Positions 1 through 7,601 of a stretch of 56,543 bases of DNA are shown here, piece by piece. A program made the position numbers and the translations under genes. The notes under the pieces were generated by a model. That model was not told the origin of the DNA, searched no databases, and saw only the letters and a list, made by a program, of their open reading frames with translations. The DNA is taken from IMG/VR virus record IMGVR_UViG_3300031999_000024, positions 1-56,543 of that record; one strand, written 5' to 3'. This DNA comes from a virus. Every line of letters starts with the position of its first letter. Within the stretch, counting starts at the first letter, position 1.

Positions 1-580
1 TGAGTATTTCGTAAATCTAAATCACCTCCAACCGATGTTAGATTTCCTAATGATTCTATTTGAGTATTTCCTAAATATAAATAACCTCCAACCGATGTTA
101 GATTTCCTAATGATTCTATTTGAGTATTTCCTAAATATAAATAACCCCCAACCGATGTTAGATTTCCCAATGATTCAATTGGTGTATCTCGTAAATTTAA
201 ACCACCCCCAACCGATGTTAGATTTCCCAATGATTCAATTGGTGTATTTCCTAAATATAAATCACCCCCAACCGATGTTAGATTTCCTAATGATTTAATT
301 GGTGTATTTTCTAAATCTAAATAACCCCCAACCGATGTTAGATTTCCTAATGATTCTATTTGAGTATTTCGTAAATATAAATAACCCCCAACCGATGTTA
401 GATTTCCCAATGATTCAATTGGTGTATTTCGTAAATCTAAATCACCCCCAACCGATGTTAGATTTCCCAATGATTCAATTGAAGATCCATATAAATTTAA
501 ATTACCCCCAACCGATGTTAGATTTCCTAATGATTTAATTTCAGACCCGTATAAATCTAAATCACCTCCAACTGAATATA
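1..580 (-). repeat. 60-bp in-frame tandem repeat array
   Basis: Nine consecutive 60-bp units, each holding an invariant ACCGATGTTAGATTTCC core on the plus strand, plus one degenerate unit at the right end (about 541-580). The units differ mainly in two short blocks. The period is a multiple of three and the minus frame stays open throughout, so this is a coding repeat. The array continues past the left edge. Confidence 0.9.
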
Positions 581-722
581 ATGGATTACCTTTTCTCTCT
601 AAATATCTTTGCATCCTGCCCCAATCATTTCCAAAAATTTCAAATGATAAAATATGAAGAACTTTTGGTTCTTCAGAACTTTTTAATTTTTCAAATTGGT
701 TTTCTGTGATGACTATTTTCAT
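1..722 (-). CDS. 20-residue repeat protein, 3' end beyond window
   Basis: Reading from the ATG at 722 toward the left edge gives 240 codons with no stop, so the gene is cut by the window. It starts with the tag MKIVITENQ, like the gene at 33789-34229. After about 50 residues it turns into nine near-identical 20-residue units with the core SLGNLTSVGG followed by D/N-L-D/N-L, a leucine-rich or beta-solenoid pattern. The polar face changes between units while the leucines and the GG stay. The middle of the protein encoded at 5774-7294 has a similar stretch (GNLNAHGSSLETL), so the two may be related. A TATTTATA motif lies 4 nt before the ATG. No enzymatic motif is seen; a binding or structural role is inferred only from the repeat form. 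Confidence 0.8.
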   Translation of the reverse strand, partial: MKIVITENQFEKLKSSEEPKVLHILSFEIFGNDWGRMQRYLERKGNPLYSVGGDLDLYGSEIKSLGNLTSVGGNLNLYGSSIESLGNLTSVGGDLDLRNTPIESLGNLTSVGGYLYLRNTQIESLGNLTSVGGYLDLENTPIKSLGNLTSVGGDLYLGNTPIESLGNLTSVGGGLNLRDTPIESLGNLTSVGGYLYLGNTQIESLGNLTSVGGYLYLGNTQIESLGNLTSVGGDLDLRNT

Positions 723-726
723 ATAC

Positions 727-734
727 TATAAATA
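727..734 (-). promoter_or_regulatory. TATTTATA motif before repeat protein
   Basis: The coding strand reads TATTTATA ending 4 nt before the ATG at 722. The same octamer in the same orientation precedes many structural and tagged genes in this window. Reading it as a phage promoter -10 element is an inference; it would give an almost leaderless mRNA. Confidence 0.5.
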
Positions 735-759
735 CCATATAAAACAAAAAAACCAACTA

Positions 760-1608
760 TTAAAGTTGATCTTCTTTTATCTGTTCAAGAGTTTTAAAAT
801 ATTCAACCCTTGTCTTTGCAATTTCAGTATAGTTTGGTGATAACTCAATACCTAACCATCTTCTTCCGAGTATTTCCGCAGCAACTAATGTTGTTCCACT
901 ACCAGCAAACGGATCAAGAACTACATCGTTTTTGTAGGATAGTATTTTGATTGCTTTAGTTGGGATGTCCATTGAGAACGTCGCCTTGGTGAGTGATTTA
1001 GTATCTGCAAAGTAATTCCACTGACCAAAAACAAGTTCCATAAACTCTTTCTTATCTGTCTCTTCATACACAACTTTCTTTTTTATGGTTCCATCCTCCT
1101 GTTCAATTTCAGTAGGTGTCCCTTTCCACTGTGGTTCTCCTTTTGTTAATTTTTTTGGCGAATTTTTATATGCAATAATAACACATTCCTTTGGGTTATA
1201 AATATATGGTTGACTACAACTCATCCAAGACCCCCAAGCGGTTGTTTTACTTCTATGTGGTGATTGCTCAACCAAATCTACAATTCCGAAAAATTTAAAA
1301 CCAACCTGTTTCATTACCTGATAAAATTCTGAAACAAAAAACACCCTACCCCCTCGTTCACGAACATTAGTCTCGTAAGGGATATTAATTGATACTCTAC
1401 CGTCATCTTTAAGCAATCGGTAGGCTTCCGTTAACCACTCTTTTGTCCAACCCCAATACACATCCATATCTAAAGTGTCGATATGTGTATCATAATTAAT
1501 CCCGCAATTATATGGAGGCGACGTCACAACCAAATCAACCGACCCCTCAGGTAATGTTTTCATCACTTCAACACAATCCCCATTTATTATTTTTCCTGTT
1601 TCTAACAT
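760..1608 (-). CDS. DNA methyltransferase, beta class (SPPY/FxGxG)
   Basis: 282 aa. It transfers a methyl group from S-adenosylmethionine to adenine N6 or cytosine N4 in DNA. The catalytic motif TSPPYN is at residues 29-34 and the cofactor motif DPFAGSGTT at 232-240. This order (catalytic first, cofactor second) defines the beta class. Length is normal for a stand-alone phage methylase. The start overlaps the end of the homing endonuclease gene by 7 nt, so the two are probably co-transcribed. No restriction partner is recognised beside it, so self-protection or regulation is more likely than a complete restriction system. Target base and sequence cannot be read from the protein. It is one of three DNA methylases in the window. 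Confidence 0.9.
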   Translation of the reverse strand: MLETGKIINGDCVEVMKTLPEGSVDLVVTSPPYNCGINYDTHIDTLDMDVYWGWTKEWLTEAYRLLKDDGRVSINIPYETNVRERGGRVFFVSEFYQVMKQVGFKFFGIVDLVEQSPHRSKTTAWGSWMSCSQPYIYNPKECVIIAYKNSPKKLTKGEPQWKGTPTEIEQEDGTIKKKVVYEETDKKEFMELVFGQWNYFADTKSLTKATFSMDIPTKAIKILSYKNDVVLDPFAGSGTTLVAAEILGRRWLGIELSPNYTEIAKTRVEYFKTLEQIKEDQL

Positions 1609-2417
1609 AATTTATCAAATTTTATTTTTTTTCTTTCTAAGAAGAAATTATTTTTACTATAAAAGTAACTTTTAATTTTAACTAAATCAATTTTATTTGA
1701 TATTTGTAATCTGTAAAATGTCTTATAATCGTATTTACTTACCGATTCTAAACCAAAATTTAATAGTTCGTTTTTAACCCTAATTAAAAAATTTTCAGAT
1801 CCTGATGTAAAAGTCACGGAATAATATGTACTACCTTTAACTTTTTTTTGAGTTATACACCCATCTCCATCAAAATACCCTAGTATAAATGAAGGTATTA
1901 ATTCGTCTTTTATTTTCGGGAATTCAATATTATTTGTTTTATTCTGACCGCACCCCAATTTAACCAAATCCTTAACTATTTTTTTTGAGTTCACTAATAA
2001 TACTTTACCTGTGGATTCATATTGTTTACCGTTACTACCTTTAAATTTAGATGTCTCCGTTCTTAATTCTTTTTGATTACTTTCTATGTGACAAATAAAA
2101 GACATTAAGTGATTTTCATCTAATGTTGATAATTTGATTTTTAACACATAACCCCCTTTTATATCCCTAACACATCCGTCGGCAAATAAAAAACCTAACC
2201 AATACGCTTTTAATTTTGAATCTATTTTTTCAAAAAAATTTTCGTTATAGAATATCCTTCTTCTCCCTCTAATTTGAATCCCGTTATCTTTTAATACATT
2301 AGATATCGTTCTGGTGTTTATAACATACTTTTTTGATAAATTAGGTATTGACTCACCGTTTTGGTAATCGGTCATTAAATTACTTATTACACAATCATCT
2401 AAAATTATTTTCTTCAT
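1602..2417 (-). CDS. LAGLIDADG homing endonuclease, free-standing
   Basis: 271 aa. Two LAGLIDADG-type helices are visible: YWLGFLFADG near residues 72-81 and FILGYFDGDGC near 177-187. The acidic residue that binds the metal is present in each, so one chain should form the pseudo-symmetric nuclease. The first 50 residues look like a helix-turn-helix (LSKKYVINTRTISNVLKDNG), common in phage homing nucleases. No intron or intein host is visible around it; it sits between genes and overlaps the methylase gene by 7 nt. It probably cuts a related phage genome lacking the element. More AT-rich, Lys/Asn-rich coding than the methylase suggests separate acquisition. Confidence 0.88.
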   Translation of the reverse strand: MKKIILDDCVISNLMTDYQNGESIPNLSKKYVINTRTISNVLKDNGIQIRGRRRIFYNENFFEKIDSKLKAYWLGFLFADGCVRDIKGGYVLKIKLSTLDENHLMSFICHIESNQKELRTETSKFKGSNGKQYESTGKVLLVNSKKIVKDLVKLGCGQNKTNNIEFPKIKDELIPSFILGYFDGDGCITQKKVKGSTYYSVTFTSGSENFLIRVKNELLNFGLESVSKYDYKTFYRLQISNKIDLVKIKSYFYSKNNFFLERKKIKFDKLC

Positions 2418-2509
2418 ATAATACTTTATATATAAGTATATTAAAGTGTATGTTTGTTGCAGTTATTTAATGCTCTCTAAATTCTTCATACTTTTCTTTT
2501 TAAATGTCA

Positions 2510-2698
2510 TTATATTTTTAAAATCCACTTCATTAACGCATTCATTGAGTGTTGTTCATTTTCACCATTAATGTGTTCTTGTATATTTTCAATAGTTACA
2601 TCATCGTATTTATTTGGATTTCTAACCTTATCCATTAATAATTCAAGATGTCTTAACATTTCATCGTATTTTTCTCTAATTTCTGTTTCCGTTCTCAT
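2510..2698 (-). CDS. Small hypothetical protein, 62 aa
   Basis: Starts MRTETEIREKYDEMLRHLE; charged and predicted mostly helical, with no recognised domain. Its start overlaps the stop of the upstream 111-aa gene by 4 nt (2695-2698), which points to translational coupling in the operon led by the promoter at 3049-3079. Confidence 0.65.
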   Translation of the reverse strand: MRTETEIREKYDEMLRHLELLMDKVRNPNKYDDVTIENIQEHINGENEQHSMNALMKWILKI

Positions 2699-3030
2699 AA
2701 TTTTTCAACCCATTCTAAATTTTTAGTTAATGTCCATAAACAATTAACATCATCAACATCTTTACTAGTAAATCTTTCAGTTATATCTTCACCAGTGTCA
2801 ACATTCTTTACAGATTTTATTTTTAAAAATGGATTTTGACCAACAAGTTCAACTAATAAATCAGATGGTTTTGGTGTTGGTTCTTCTTTGAAGATGTTTT
2901 TGAAAAACTCTTTATGTTCACCACTAATTTCAAGCGAATTTATTTTACTTTCACGTTCTTCTGTTAATGAATAATCTTTATCATTACCTTTTATTAAGTA
3001 AACACCATTCTTTAATTCTTCTTTTTTCAT
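2695..3030 (-). CDS. Hypothetical protein, 111 aa
   Basis: Starts MKKEELKNGVYLIKG. No family recognised. The C-terminal half (LLVELVGQNPFLKIKSVKN, then DTGEDITERF) reads like a small beta domain. It is the first gene after a host-type promoter (3049-3079) and overlaps the next small gene by 4 nt. Likely early and expressed by host RNA polymerase; function unknown. Confidence 0.65.
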   Translation of the reverse strand: MKKEELKNGVYLIKGNDKDYSLTEERESKINSLEISGEHKEFFKNIFKEEPTPKPSDLLVELVGQNPFLKIKSVKNVDTGEDITERFTSKDVDDVNCLWTLTKNLEWVEKL

Positions 3031-3048
3031 AATTTATGTTTTTTTTTA

Positions 3049-3079
3049 CAAAAATACTAATTTATTTCTAATTTATCAA
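3049..3079 (-). promoter_or_regulatory. Bacteroidota-type promoter (TTG-N20-TATTTTTG)
   Basis: On the minus strand TATTTTTG (3049-3056) fits the Bacteroidota -7 consensus TAnnTTTG, with TTG (3077-3079) 20 nt upstream as the -33 element. Transcription would begin near 3043, about 13 nt before the ATG at 3030. Match by eye only. Confidence 0.5.
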
Positions 3080-3107
3080 CCCTCCCACAAAATACTGTGT
3101 ATAACAA

Positions 3108-3140
3108 ATGATAAACAACATTAAAACGATTGTTTATCAT
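3108..3140. repeat. Perfect 11-bp inverted repeat
   Basis: ATGATAAACAA (3108-3118) and its exact reverse complement TTGTTTATCAT (3130-3140) are separated by 11 nt. It lies about 30 bp upstream of the host-type promoter at 3049-3079, in a 160-bp stretch without a gene. Placement and symmetry suit an operator or a transcript hairpin. No T-run follows it on either strand. Confidence 0.6.
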
Positions 3141-3191
3141 CGGACGTTATAACCAATACTACATTTGTGTTTCAATATGTTATTTATTTTT

Positions 3192-3398
3192 TTATTTAAT
3201 ACTCTCTAAAAAATCCCACACCTCATTTGAAAACGATTCATACATATCTCCGTTCTCATCATCCGATAAGTCAACGATGTATTCGTCAACACAAAAATCA
3301 ACAATTATTTCGTATGTTTCTCCAAGCGTTTTTTCATCACTTTTTAAACCCTCATATAAATTGAGAATGTGGTATTTTTGTCCTTCAGTTAATTTCAT
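3192..3398 (-). CDS. Small acidic hypothetical protein, 68 aa
   Basis: Starts MKLTEGQKYHILNLYEGL. It contains a very acidic centre (VDLSDDENGD). The stop of the next gene upstream (4273-3401) is 2 nt before its ATG, so it is likely in the same operon. No family recognised. The overlapping plus-strand frame at 3130-3423 is hydrophobic/serine-rich and reads as a shadow. Confidence 0.65.
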   Translation of the reverse strand: MKLTEGQKYHILNLYEGLKSDEKTLGETYEIIVDFCVDEYIVDLSDDENGDMYESFSNEVWDFLESIK

Positions 3399-3400
3399 CT

Positions 3401-4273
3401 TTATTTATTCTCCAATGTTTTAATGTGATAATCCAAATAAAATTTTGCCTTCTTTAAATCTTCCAATTCTTTATCTTTATTCTTCTTACCTGCCCTTGAA
3501 ATGTATTTTACTGTATTACCAAGTGAGAATCCCAATTCCCAAGCGTCAATCACCTTTATGGTTTCATAAACATTATTTCCTCCCCCATAATGTTCTGGGT
3601 GATTTACTTGTTCTTTTTTAATTGGTGGTGGTGGTATATTTTTATATACCAAATCGTCATCTTTTTCCATAATCACCTCAACTCCTTTTTTGTGAGCCCA
3701 AAATACCCCATCAATATAATAGGTATTAAATCCTTGCCAATCAAATGAATCAATTACTTTATCAACACCTTCCGTTGGATCCTTCGTAGATTTATAATCG
3801 TCCAAATAAATTATACCATCATCATTGATAAAATGGACAACATTATTAATGTCTTCCCTCACACAATCTTCCAAATGACATCCATCAATTTCAATGAAAT
3901 CAAATTTTATATTTGCGGTATCCAAAACTCTTGGGAGAGTATCTCCTGAATCGCCGGGAAATAAATGTAGATGAATATTCCAATTCGCAAAATGGTTTTT
4001 CATAATCTCAAAGTTCGTTGTTGTGCAACCATATTTGCAACTATCAAAAATAAAAAATCTAATTGGATTTTTATTATACGAACTATCTTCCTGAATTAAT
4101 TTGGTTAATGTGTTACAGATTATCATCGCCGAATGTCCTTCATTAAATCCTATCTCAATAATATTTTTTGGTTTTGTTTGAGATATCAAATCTTGTAGTG
4201 TGTCCATTCTTTCGGGATACCAACTAATGTTCCCTTCTCCACCACCTAAAATCATTCCTTTTAGTAACTCCAT
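3401..4273 (-). CDS. SAM methyltransferase fused to DUF3310 domain
   Basis: 290 aa in two parts. Residues about 20-200 are a class I SAM-dependent methyltransferase of the cephalosporin-hydroxylase/Methyltransf_24 kind: IIEIGFNEGHSA is the cofactor-binding loop and FIEIDGCHLEDCVREDI the characteristic IDGxH stretch. A proline-rich hinge (PPPPIKKEQ) follows. Residues 223-290 are a DUF3310 domain (VNHPEHYGGG, NTVKYISRAGKK, DLKKAKFYLDYHI), the family that includes T7 gp1.7, a nucleotide kinase. DUF3310 is usually a separate small phage protein, so the fusion is unusual. A link to nucleotide metabolism or base modification is inferred from the domain pair; the methyl acceptor is unknown. Confidence 0.82.
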   Translation of the reverse strand: MELLKGMILGGGEGNISWYPERMDTLQDLISQTKPKNIIEIGFNEGHSAMIICNTLTKLIQEDSSYNKNPIRFFIFDSCKYGCTTTNFEIMKNHFANWNIHLHLFPGDSGDTLPRVLDTANIKFDFIEIDGCHLEDCVREDINNVVHFINDDGIIYLDDYKSTKDPTEGVDKVIDSFDWQGFNTYYIDGVFWAHKKGVEVIMEKDDDLVYKNIPPPPIKKEQVNHPEHYGGGNNVYETIKVIDAWELGFSLGNTVKYISRAGKKNKDKELEDLKKAKFYLDYHIKTLENK

Positions 4274-4274
4274 A

Positions 4275-4658
4275 TTATTTCTTGTCTTGATATCCTAAAT
4301 TCATTGTATCTTTATTCACCACAAACCGAAGTTTCACTATTTGAAACTTATCTTTTCCGTAGGATTGTTTTATCTCAAAGTTTGTTCCTTTAACATCAAA
4401 TTTAAGTGTTTGAACAACCACTCCTGTAGGATCCAAATATTCAATTGTAACACCAACGATATTTAATAAATCCTTTGGGTTATATGCTTGTTGAACTGTT
4501 TCAAAATATTCGGTTAGGAATATGATTTCCTCACCTTCATTATACATTTTGTATTTCCTAAATAAGAATGGTTCAATATCCATACCATCCAATTTAATAA
4601 TCCAACGATTACATTTTAATGGTTCAATCAATGGGAACCGTTCTACTAATTGTGTCAT
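4275..4658 (-). CDS. Hypothetical beta-rich protein, 127 aa
   Basis: Starts MTQLVERFPLIEPLKCN. The body is a run of predicted strands (RWIIKLDGMDIEPFLF; TLKFDVKGTNFEIKQ; FQIVKLRFVVN) that weakly recalls phage tail-tube proteins, but no diagnostic motif is present. It overlaps the upstream 60-aa gene by 4 nt and ends 1 nt before the methyltransferase-DUF3310 gene. Operon membership is firm, function is not. Confidence 0.7.
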   Translation of the reverse strand: MTQLVERFPLIEPLKCNRWIIKLDGMDIEPFLFRKYKMYNEGEEIIFLTEYFETVQQAYNPKDLLNIVGVTIEYLDPTGVVVQTLKFDVKGTNFEIKQSYGKDKFQIVKLRFVVNKDTMNLGYQDKK

Positions 4659-4837
4659 TTGTTTTTGTTTATATATTTTATGATTTCATCCTCCGTTTTT
4701 CCCTCACAGAACATTTTGAAAACCTCCGTTGAGAAGTCATCGCTTGTGAAGATTGCATCCGCAGATAAATAACCTGATAAGTTATCAAGATTTTTGACGA
4801 TGTTATCCTTTTTGAGTATTCTCTTGTTGAATCCCAT
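4655..4837 (-). CDS. Small hypothetical protein, 60 aa
   Basis: Starts MGFNKRILKKDNIVKNL. Basic N-terminus, then an acidic helical part (EGKTEDEIIKYINKNK). Its stop overlaps the next ATG by 4 nt. The first 35 nt overlap the end of the 46-aa ORF at 4803-4943 in another frame. No family recognised. Confidence 0.6.
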   Translation of the reverse strand: MGFNKRILKKDNIVKNLDNLSGYLSADAIFTSDDFSTEVFKMFCEGKTEDEIIKYINKNK

Positions 4838-4943
4838 CTTTATTGTTTTTTAGGTTGTAATACATTTCTCTAACCTTTTTTCCCAATTCAATATCGTTTG
4901 GGGTTTCAATAACTAACTGTTCTAAAATTTTTAAGATATCCAT
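4803..4943 (-). CDS. Small hypothetical protein, 46 aa
   Basis: Starts with ATG at 4943: MDILKILEQLVIETPNDIEL, then GKKVREMYYNLKNNK. Amphipathic helical composition and normal codon use for the region support a real gene. It fills the gap between the 260-aa gene (start 5737, stop 4955) and the 60-aa gene, overlapping the latter by 35 nt. No family recognised. Confidence 0.6.
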   Translation of the reverse strand: MDILKILEQLVIETPNDIELGKKVREMYYNLKNNKDGIQQENTQKG

Positions 4944-4954
4944 TTTTATTTAAT

Positions 4955-5737
4955 TTAAATTTGTGACATTTTTTTTTCTTGTTCATATATTTCTTGATTA
5001 ACATATGAAATAAGTTTTCTTTTAAATAAAGGTAGTAATGTTTCATTGATTGGAAAAATATCACTACACTTCATTTCAAATACGGGTAATGTTGGTCTTT
5101 CCACTTCATCACTCCATTGAGAAAATGTATTAATTATTTTTGGTATTGTCAACTTACCTTTTGGTTCCGAATAAATTAAATTAACGAGGGTTTTTTTCTC
5201 CATTGATCCTCTTGATGCCGGAGTTACATTGTATTCCCAAACATATAGATTATTTGTTTTCTTTTCGTAATAGAAAAAATAACCCTTATTTGTTAATAGA
5301 TTTTTTTTGTTTTTCTTAATTTTAACCTCAATTGTGTCAAACACAACCGCCCATACAGATTTTGCAATATTAAAATACTCCATCATTCTTGGTGCGGAAA
5401 ATCGTAATATATTATTAAATTCTTGGGATTCTTCCTGGTTCATTTCAGGAATTTGTTTAATCTTCAAATCTTTAACAAGAAGTTCATCATCAATAGTGTC
5501 AAACTTCTTATTAGTATAGATTAATTTTTTGTCTTTAATTAGGGTTTGAATACTTGCCAAATGAAGTGATATTTCAATAAACCCGGGATATAATTCCATA
5601 TTATCAAGTTTTTCACCCATTTTTTGGAAGTAACTCAATAACTTATATTCTTTATGTTCCTGATCAATTGGTTTTTCAAATAACCAATCGGTTTCCATTA
5701 CAAATTCAATACCTTTGTTTTTTTTTCTTTTTACCAT
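4955..5737 (-). CDS. Hypothetical protein, 260 aa
   Basis: Starts MVKRKKNKGIEFVMETDW. Mixed alpha/beta with a lysine-rich hairpin (KIKKNKKNLLTNKGYFFYYE) and no catalytic motif that I can identify. A weak TATATTTG (5743-5750) just upstream resembles a Bacteroidota -7 element but has no clear -33 partner. Followed directly by the small-gene operon. Function unknown. Confidence 0.7.
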   Translation of the reverse strand: MVKRKKNKGIEFVMETDWLFEKPIDQEHKEYKLLSYFQKMGEKLDNMELYPGFIEISLHLASIQTLIKDKKLIYTNKKFDTIDDELLVKDLKIKQIPEMNQEESQEFNNILRFSAPRMMEYFNIAKSVWAVVFDTIEVKIKKNKKNLLTNKGYFFYYEKKTNNLYVWEYNVTPASRGSMEKKTLVNLIYSEPKGKLTIPKIINTFSQWSDEVERPTLPVFEMKCSDIFPINETLLPLFKRKLISYVNQEIYEQEKKMSQI

Positions 5738-5773
5738 TTAAACAAATATAATAAAGGTTTTGTTATCAGTAAA

Positions 5774-7294
5774 TTATTTTTCATAAGTCATAACAATATA
5801 ATCTGTTCCACCAACGGTAATACTGTCATAGGAATTATCATAACTATTTAAAGTTCCATAATCCTCGTTATTCGCCATATCTTCAATAAATTGTCCTTCA
5901 TCTATGAAATTACCCATAGTTAAACCATAATCTCTAATCCATTCCAATGGATTTCGCGATATTTCACTTCTTCTATTGTCAACCACCTCTTCAATTTCAT
6001 CTTCATTTAAATCACCATCAGGATTTTCTTCAATTTCCTGTATTTCATATTCAATATCTACGATTCTACTATCACGATTATCTTGGTGATCTTCAGTATC
6101 TTCATCATCATATAATTCTCCTGGTTGAGCTAAACTTCCGTCTTTATACAATACCCATTCATCTCCTTCATATCTTAATTGGAATTCGTATTCTTCATCT
6201 TCGTCCATAAAATCAAATATTTTACCATTATCTTCTCTCGTTGGATATTTGATTGGGAATCTTATACCTTCATTCTCGTATACCCATTTTTCCATTTTAA
6301 GAACCCAAATTTCTTCTTCTTGACTTTTACTTAATTCTCTAGAAATATCCCAATTTTCAGGATCATCATATATCTGATCTCTCAAATTGTCCGTTAAATA
6401 ATCGGCAACCTCATCTCCATCAATATAGTTTTCAACGGTAGATGTGTTGAATCCTCTATATCCCACATCATCCAACAATCCTTTCACCCAATCTTTTAAT
6501 GATGTGTCCGCTTCAGATGTTGTCCCAACCGCAATTTTATATTCGGAAATATTATCATATGTTGTCTTAAAGGATGTCATATCATAGTGATCATATTTTT
6601 CAGGTATTAACCCATATACATCATTATTTTTAATTGTTAAATCGTCAATTTCCTCTTGTAACTCAACAATTCTACCTTGTAGTTCATCCCAAACTTCTTG
6701 CCAATCATCATTTGATGTATCGTAATCCTCTTGTTGTTGTTCTAAACTATCTAATTCTGATTGTTTGTCCTTTAATTCTTGTTTTTCTTCGTCATCCATT
6801 GCCGCAATCTCACCATTTTGAACCAAGTAGTCAAACGCGGCATTCGCCTTTAACCCTATCTCATCAATGTTTGGATTATCGCTATCCCATTCACCATTTT
6901 GTCTTCTTTCATCGGCTTCCAATTCTTCCATTCTTCTCTGTCTTGCCCTCTCGGCATTGTCCAAAGGTGTTGAAAAATATGACGACCAACCTTTAATTGT
7001 AACACCTTTTAAAGTTTCAAGTGATGATCCGTGAGCATTTAAATTTCCGTCAATATGTATTGTTCCTAAATTTTTAACAGGTAAACCAATAATATCTAAA
7101 GTGCCTTTAACTACAATTTTTTTACCTCTGAATCTTCTGGTTTTTTCTAAAATTGCACCATTATTACCTGTTATGGACAATAAATGTTTGTATTCAGATG
7201 CCGGAATTTCAATTGTTTCAGATTCTTCTTCGTTAAGTTTGGATTTAATTATTTTGATTAAATCTGATTCGGTAAGTTTAATTACTTTTTTCAT
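5774..7294 (-). CDS. Tagged acidic protein with short solenoid repeats
   Basis: 506 aa from the ATG at 7294. An in-frame TTG at about 7321 would add nine residues, but the ATG sits 4 nt from a TATTTATA motif like its sister genes. The N-terminus MKKVIKLTESDLIKIIKSKL followed by NEEE looks like a short amphipathic targeting peptide with (L/I)xE sites (LTE 7-9, LNE 20-22) of the kind cut by T4-type prohead proteases. Residues about 65-115 hold strand-turn units (VVKGTLDIIG, HIDGNLNAHGSSLETLKGV). The rest is very acidic with long helical stretches. A head-internal or ejected protein is my inference; no enzyme domain is seen. Confidence 0.8.
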   Translation of the reverse strand: MKKVIKLTESDLIKIIKSKLNEEESETIEIPASEYKHLLSITGNNGAILEKTRRFRGKKIVVKGTLDIIGLPVKNLGTIHIDGNLNAHGSSLETLKGVTIKGWSSYFSTPLDNAERARQRRMEELEADERRQNGEWDSDNPNIDEIGLKANAAFDYLVQNGEIAAMDDEEKQELKDKQSELDSLEQQQEDYDTSNDDWQEVWDELQGRIVELQEEIDDLTIKNNDVYGLIPEKYDHYDMTSFKTTYDNISEYKIAVGTTSEADTSLKDWVKGLLDDVGYRGFNTSTVENYIDGDEVADYLTDNLRDQIYDDPENWDISRELSKSQEEEIWVLKMEKWVYENEGIRFPIKYPTREDNGKIFDFMDEDEEYEFQLRYEGDEWVLYKDGSLAQPGELYDDEDTEDHQDNRDSRIVDIEYEIQEIEENPDGDLNEDEIEEVVDNRRSEISRNPLEWIRDYGLTMGNFIDEGQFIEDMANNEDYGTLNSYDNSYDSITVGGTDYIVMTYEK

Positions 7295-7298
7295 ATCA

Positions 7299-7306
7299 TA
7301 TAAATA
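7299..7306 (-). promoter_or_regulatory. TATTTATA motif before tagged protein
   Basis: Coding-strand TATTTATA ends 4 nt before the ATG at 7294, the same spacing as at 722, 34229 and 42277. Coordinates are good to within 1 nt. Confidence 0.5.
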
Positions 7307-7388
7307 TAATTGAAGTCCCAAAATTATTTACATATTACACATTCATAAGATATTTATTATAAAATAAACTTATTAAAAACAATTAGCC

Positions 7389-7535
7389 GTGGGATGTGGG
7401 TGCAAGCAAAACAATAATGGTGGATCTCAATCTACTCAACAATCACCGGGTCAAGGACAACCGCAGCAAGTAAAAAATGCGACTGTTCAAGAGTCAGTTA
7501 AAAAAATCGTTGAGAAGTATTATAACAAAAAATAA
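7389..7535 (+). CDS. Small Cys/Gln-rich protein, 48 aa (GTG start)
   Basis: Read from GTG at 7389: MGCGCKQNNNGGSQSTQQSP, a Gln/Pro-rich middle, then a helical tail ending VKKIVEKYYNKK. The clear two-part composition and the clean stop before the next plus-strand gene argue for a real gene. No ATG is available in frame. The CGC near the N-terminus could bind metal; this is not a lipobox. A TATTTATT variant lies about 35 nt upstream. Function unknown. Confidence 0.6.
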   Translation: MGCGCKQNNNGGSQSTQQSPGQGQPQQVKNATVQESVKKIVEKYYNKK

Positions 7536-7590
7536 TCAATTTCTACCGAAAAATTATTAAGGTGGTTACGAAAGTTTCTACCTTTTTTTA

Positions 7591-7598
7591 TATTTATA
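7591..7598 (+). promoter_or_regulatory. TATTTATA motif before 339-aa gene
   Basis: Plus-strand TATTTATA ends 3 nt before the ATG at 7602, the tightest spacing in the window. That the motif is also on the coding strand of plus-strand genes shows it follows gene direction. Confidence 0.5.
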
Positions 7599-7601
7599 AG
7601 T

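Noticed and set aside
35-538. Plus-strand ORFs over the 60-bp repeats (MLDFLMI... repeats)
   Set aside because: They are antisense shadows; the minus frame is open over the full repeat array, has a proper tagged N-terminus and a protein-like leucine-rich pattern.
1-580. Possible CRISPR array from regularly spaced repeats
   Set aside because: The 60-bp units are similar over their entire length with no unique spacers, and the period keeps a reading frame. The 45-bp array at 44660-46400 was rejected for the same reason.
3130-3423. Plus-strand ORF of 97 aa
   Set aside because: Low-complexity hydrophobic/serine composition, lies opposite a well-formed small gene in an operon, and its start falls in the inverted repeat.
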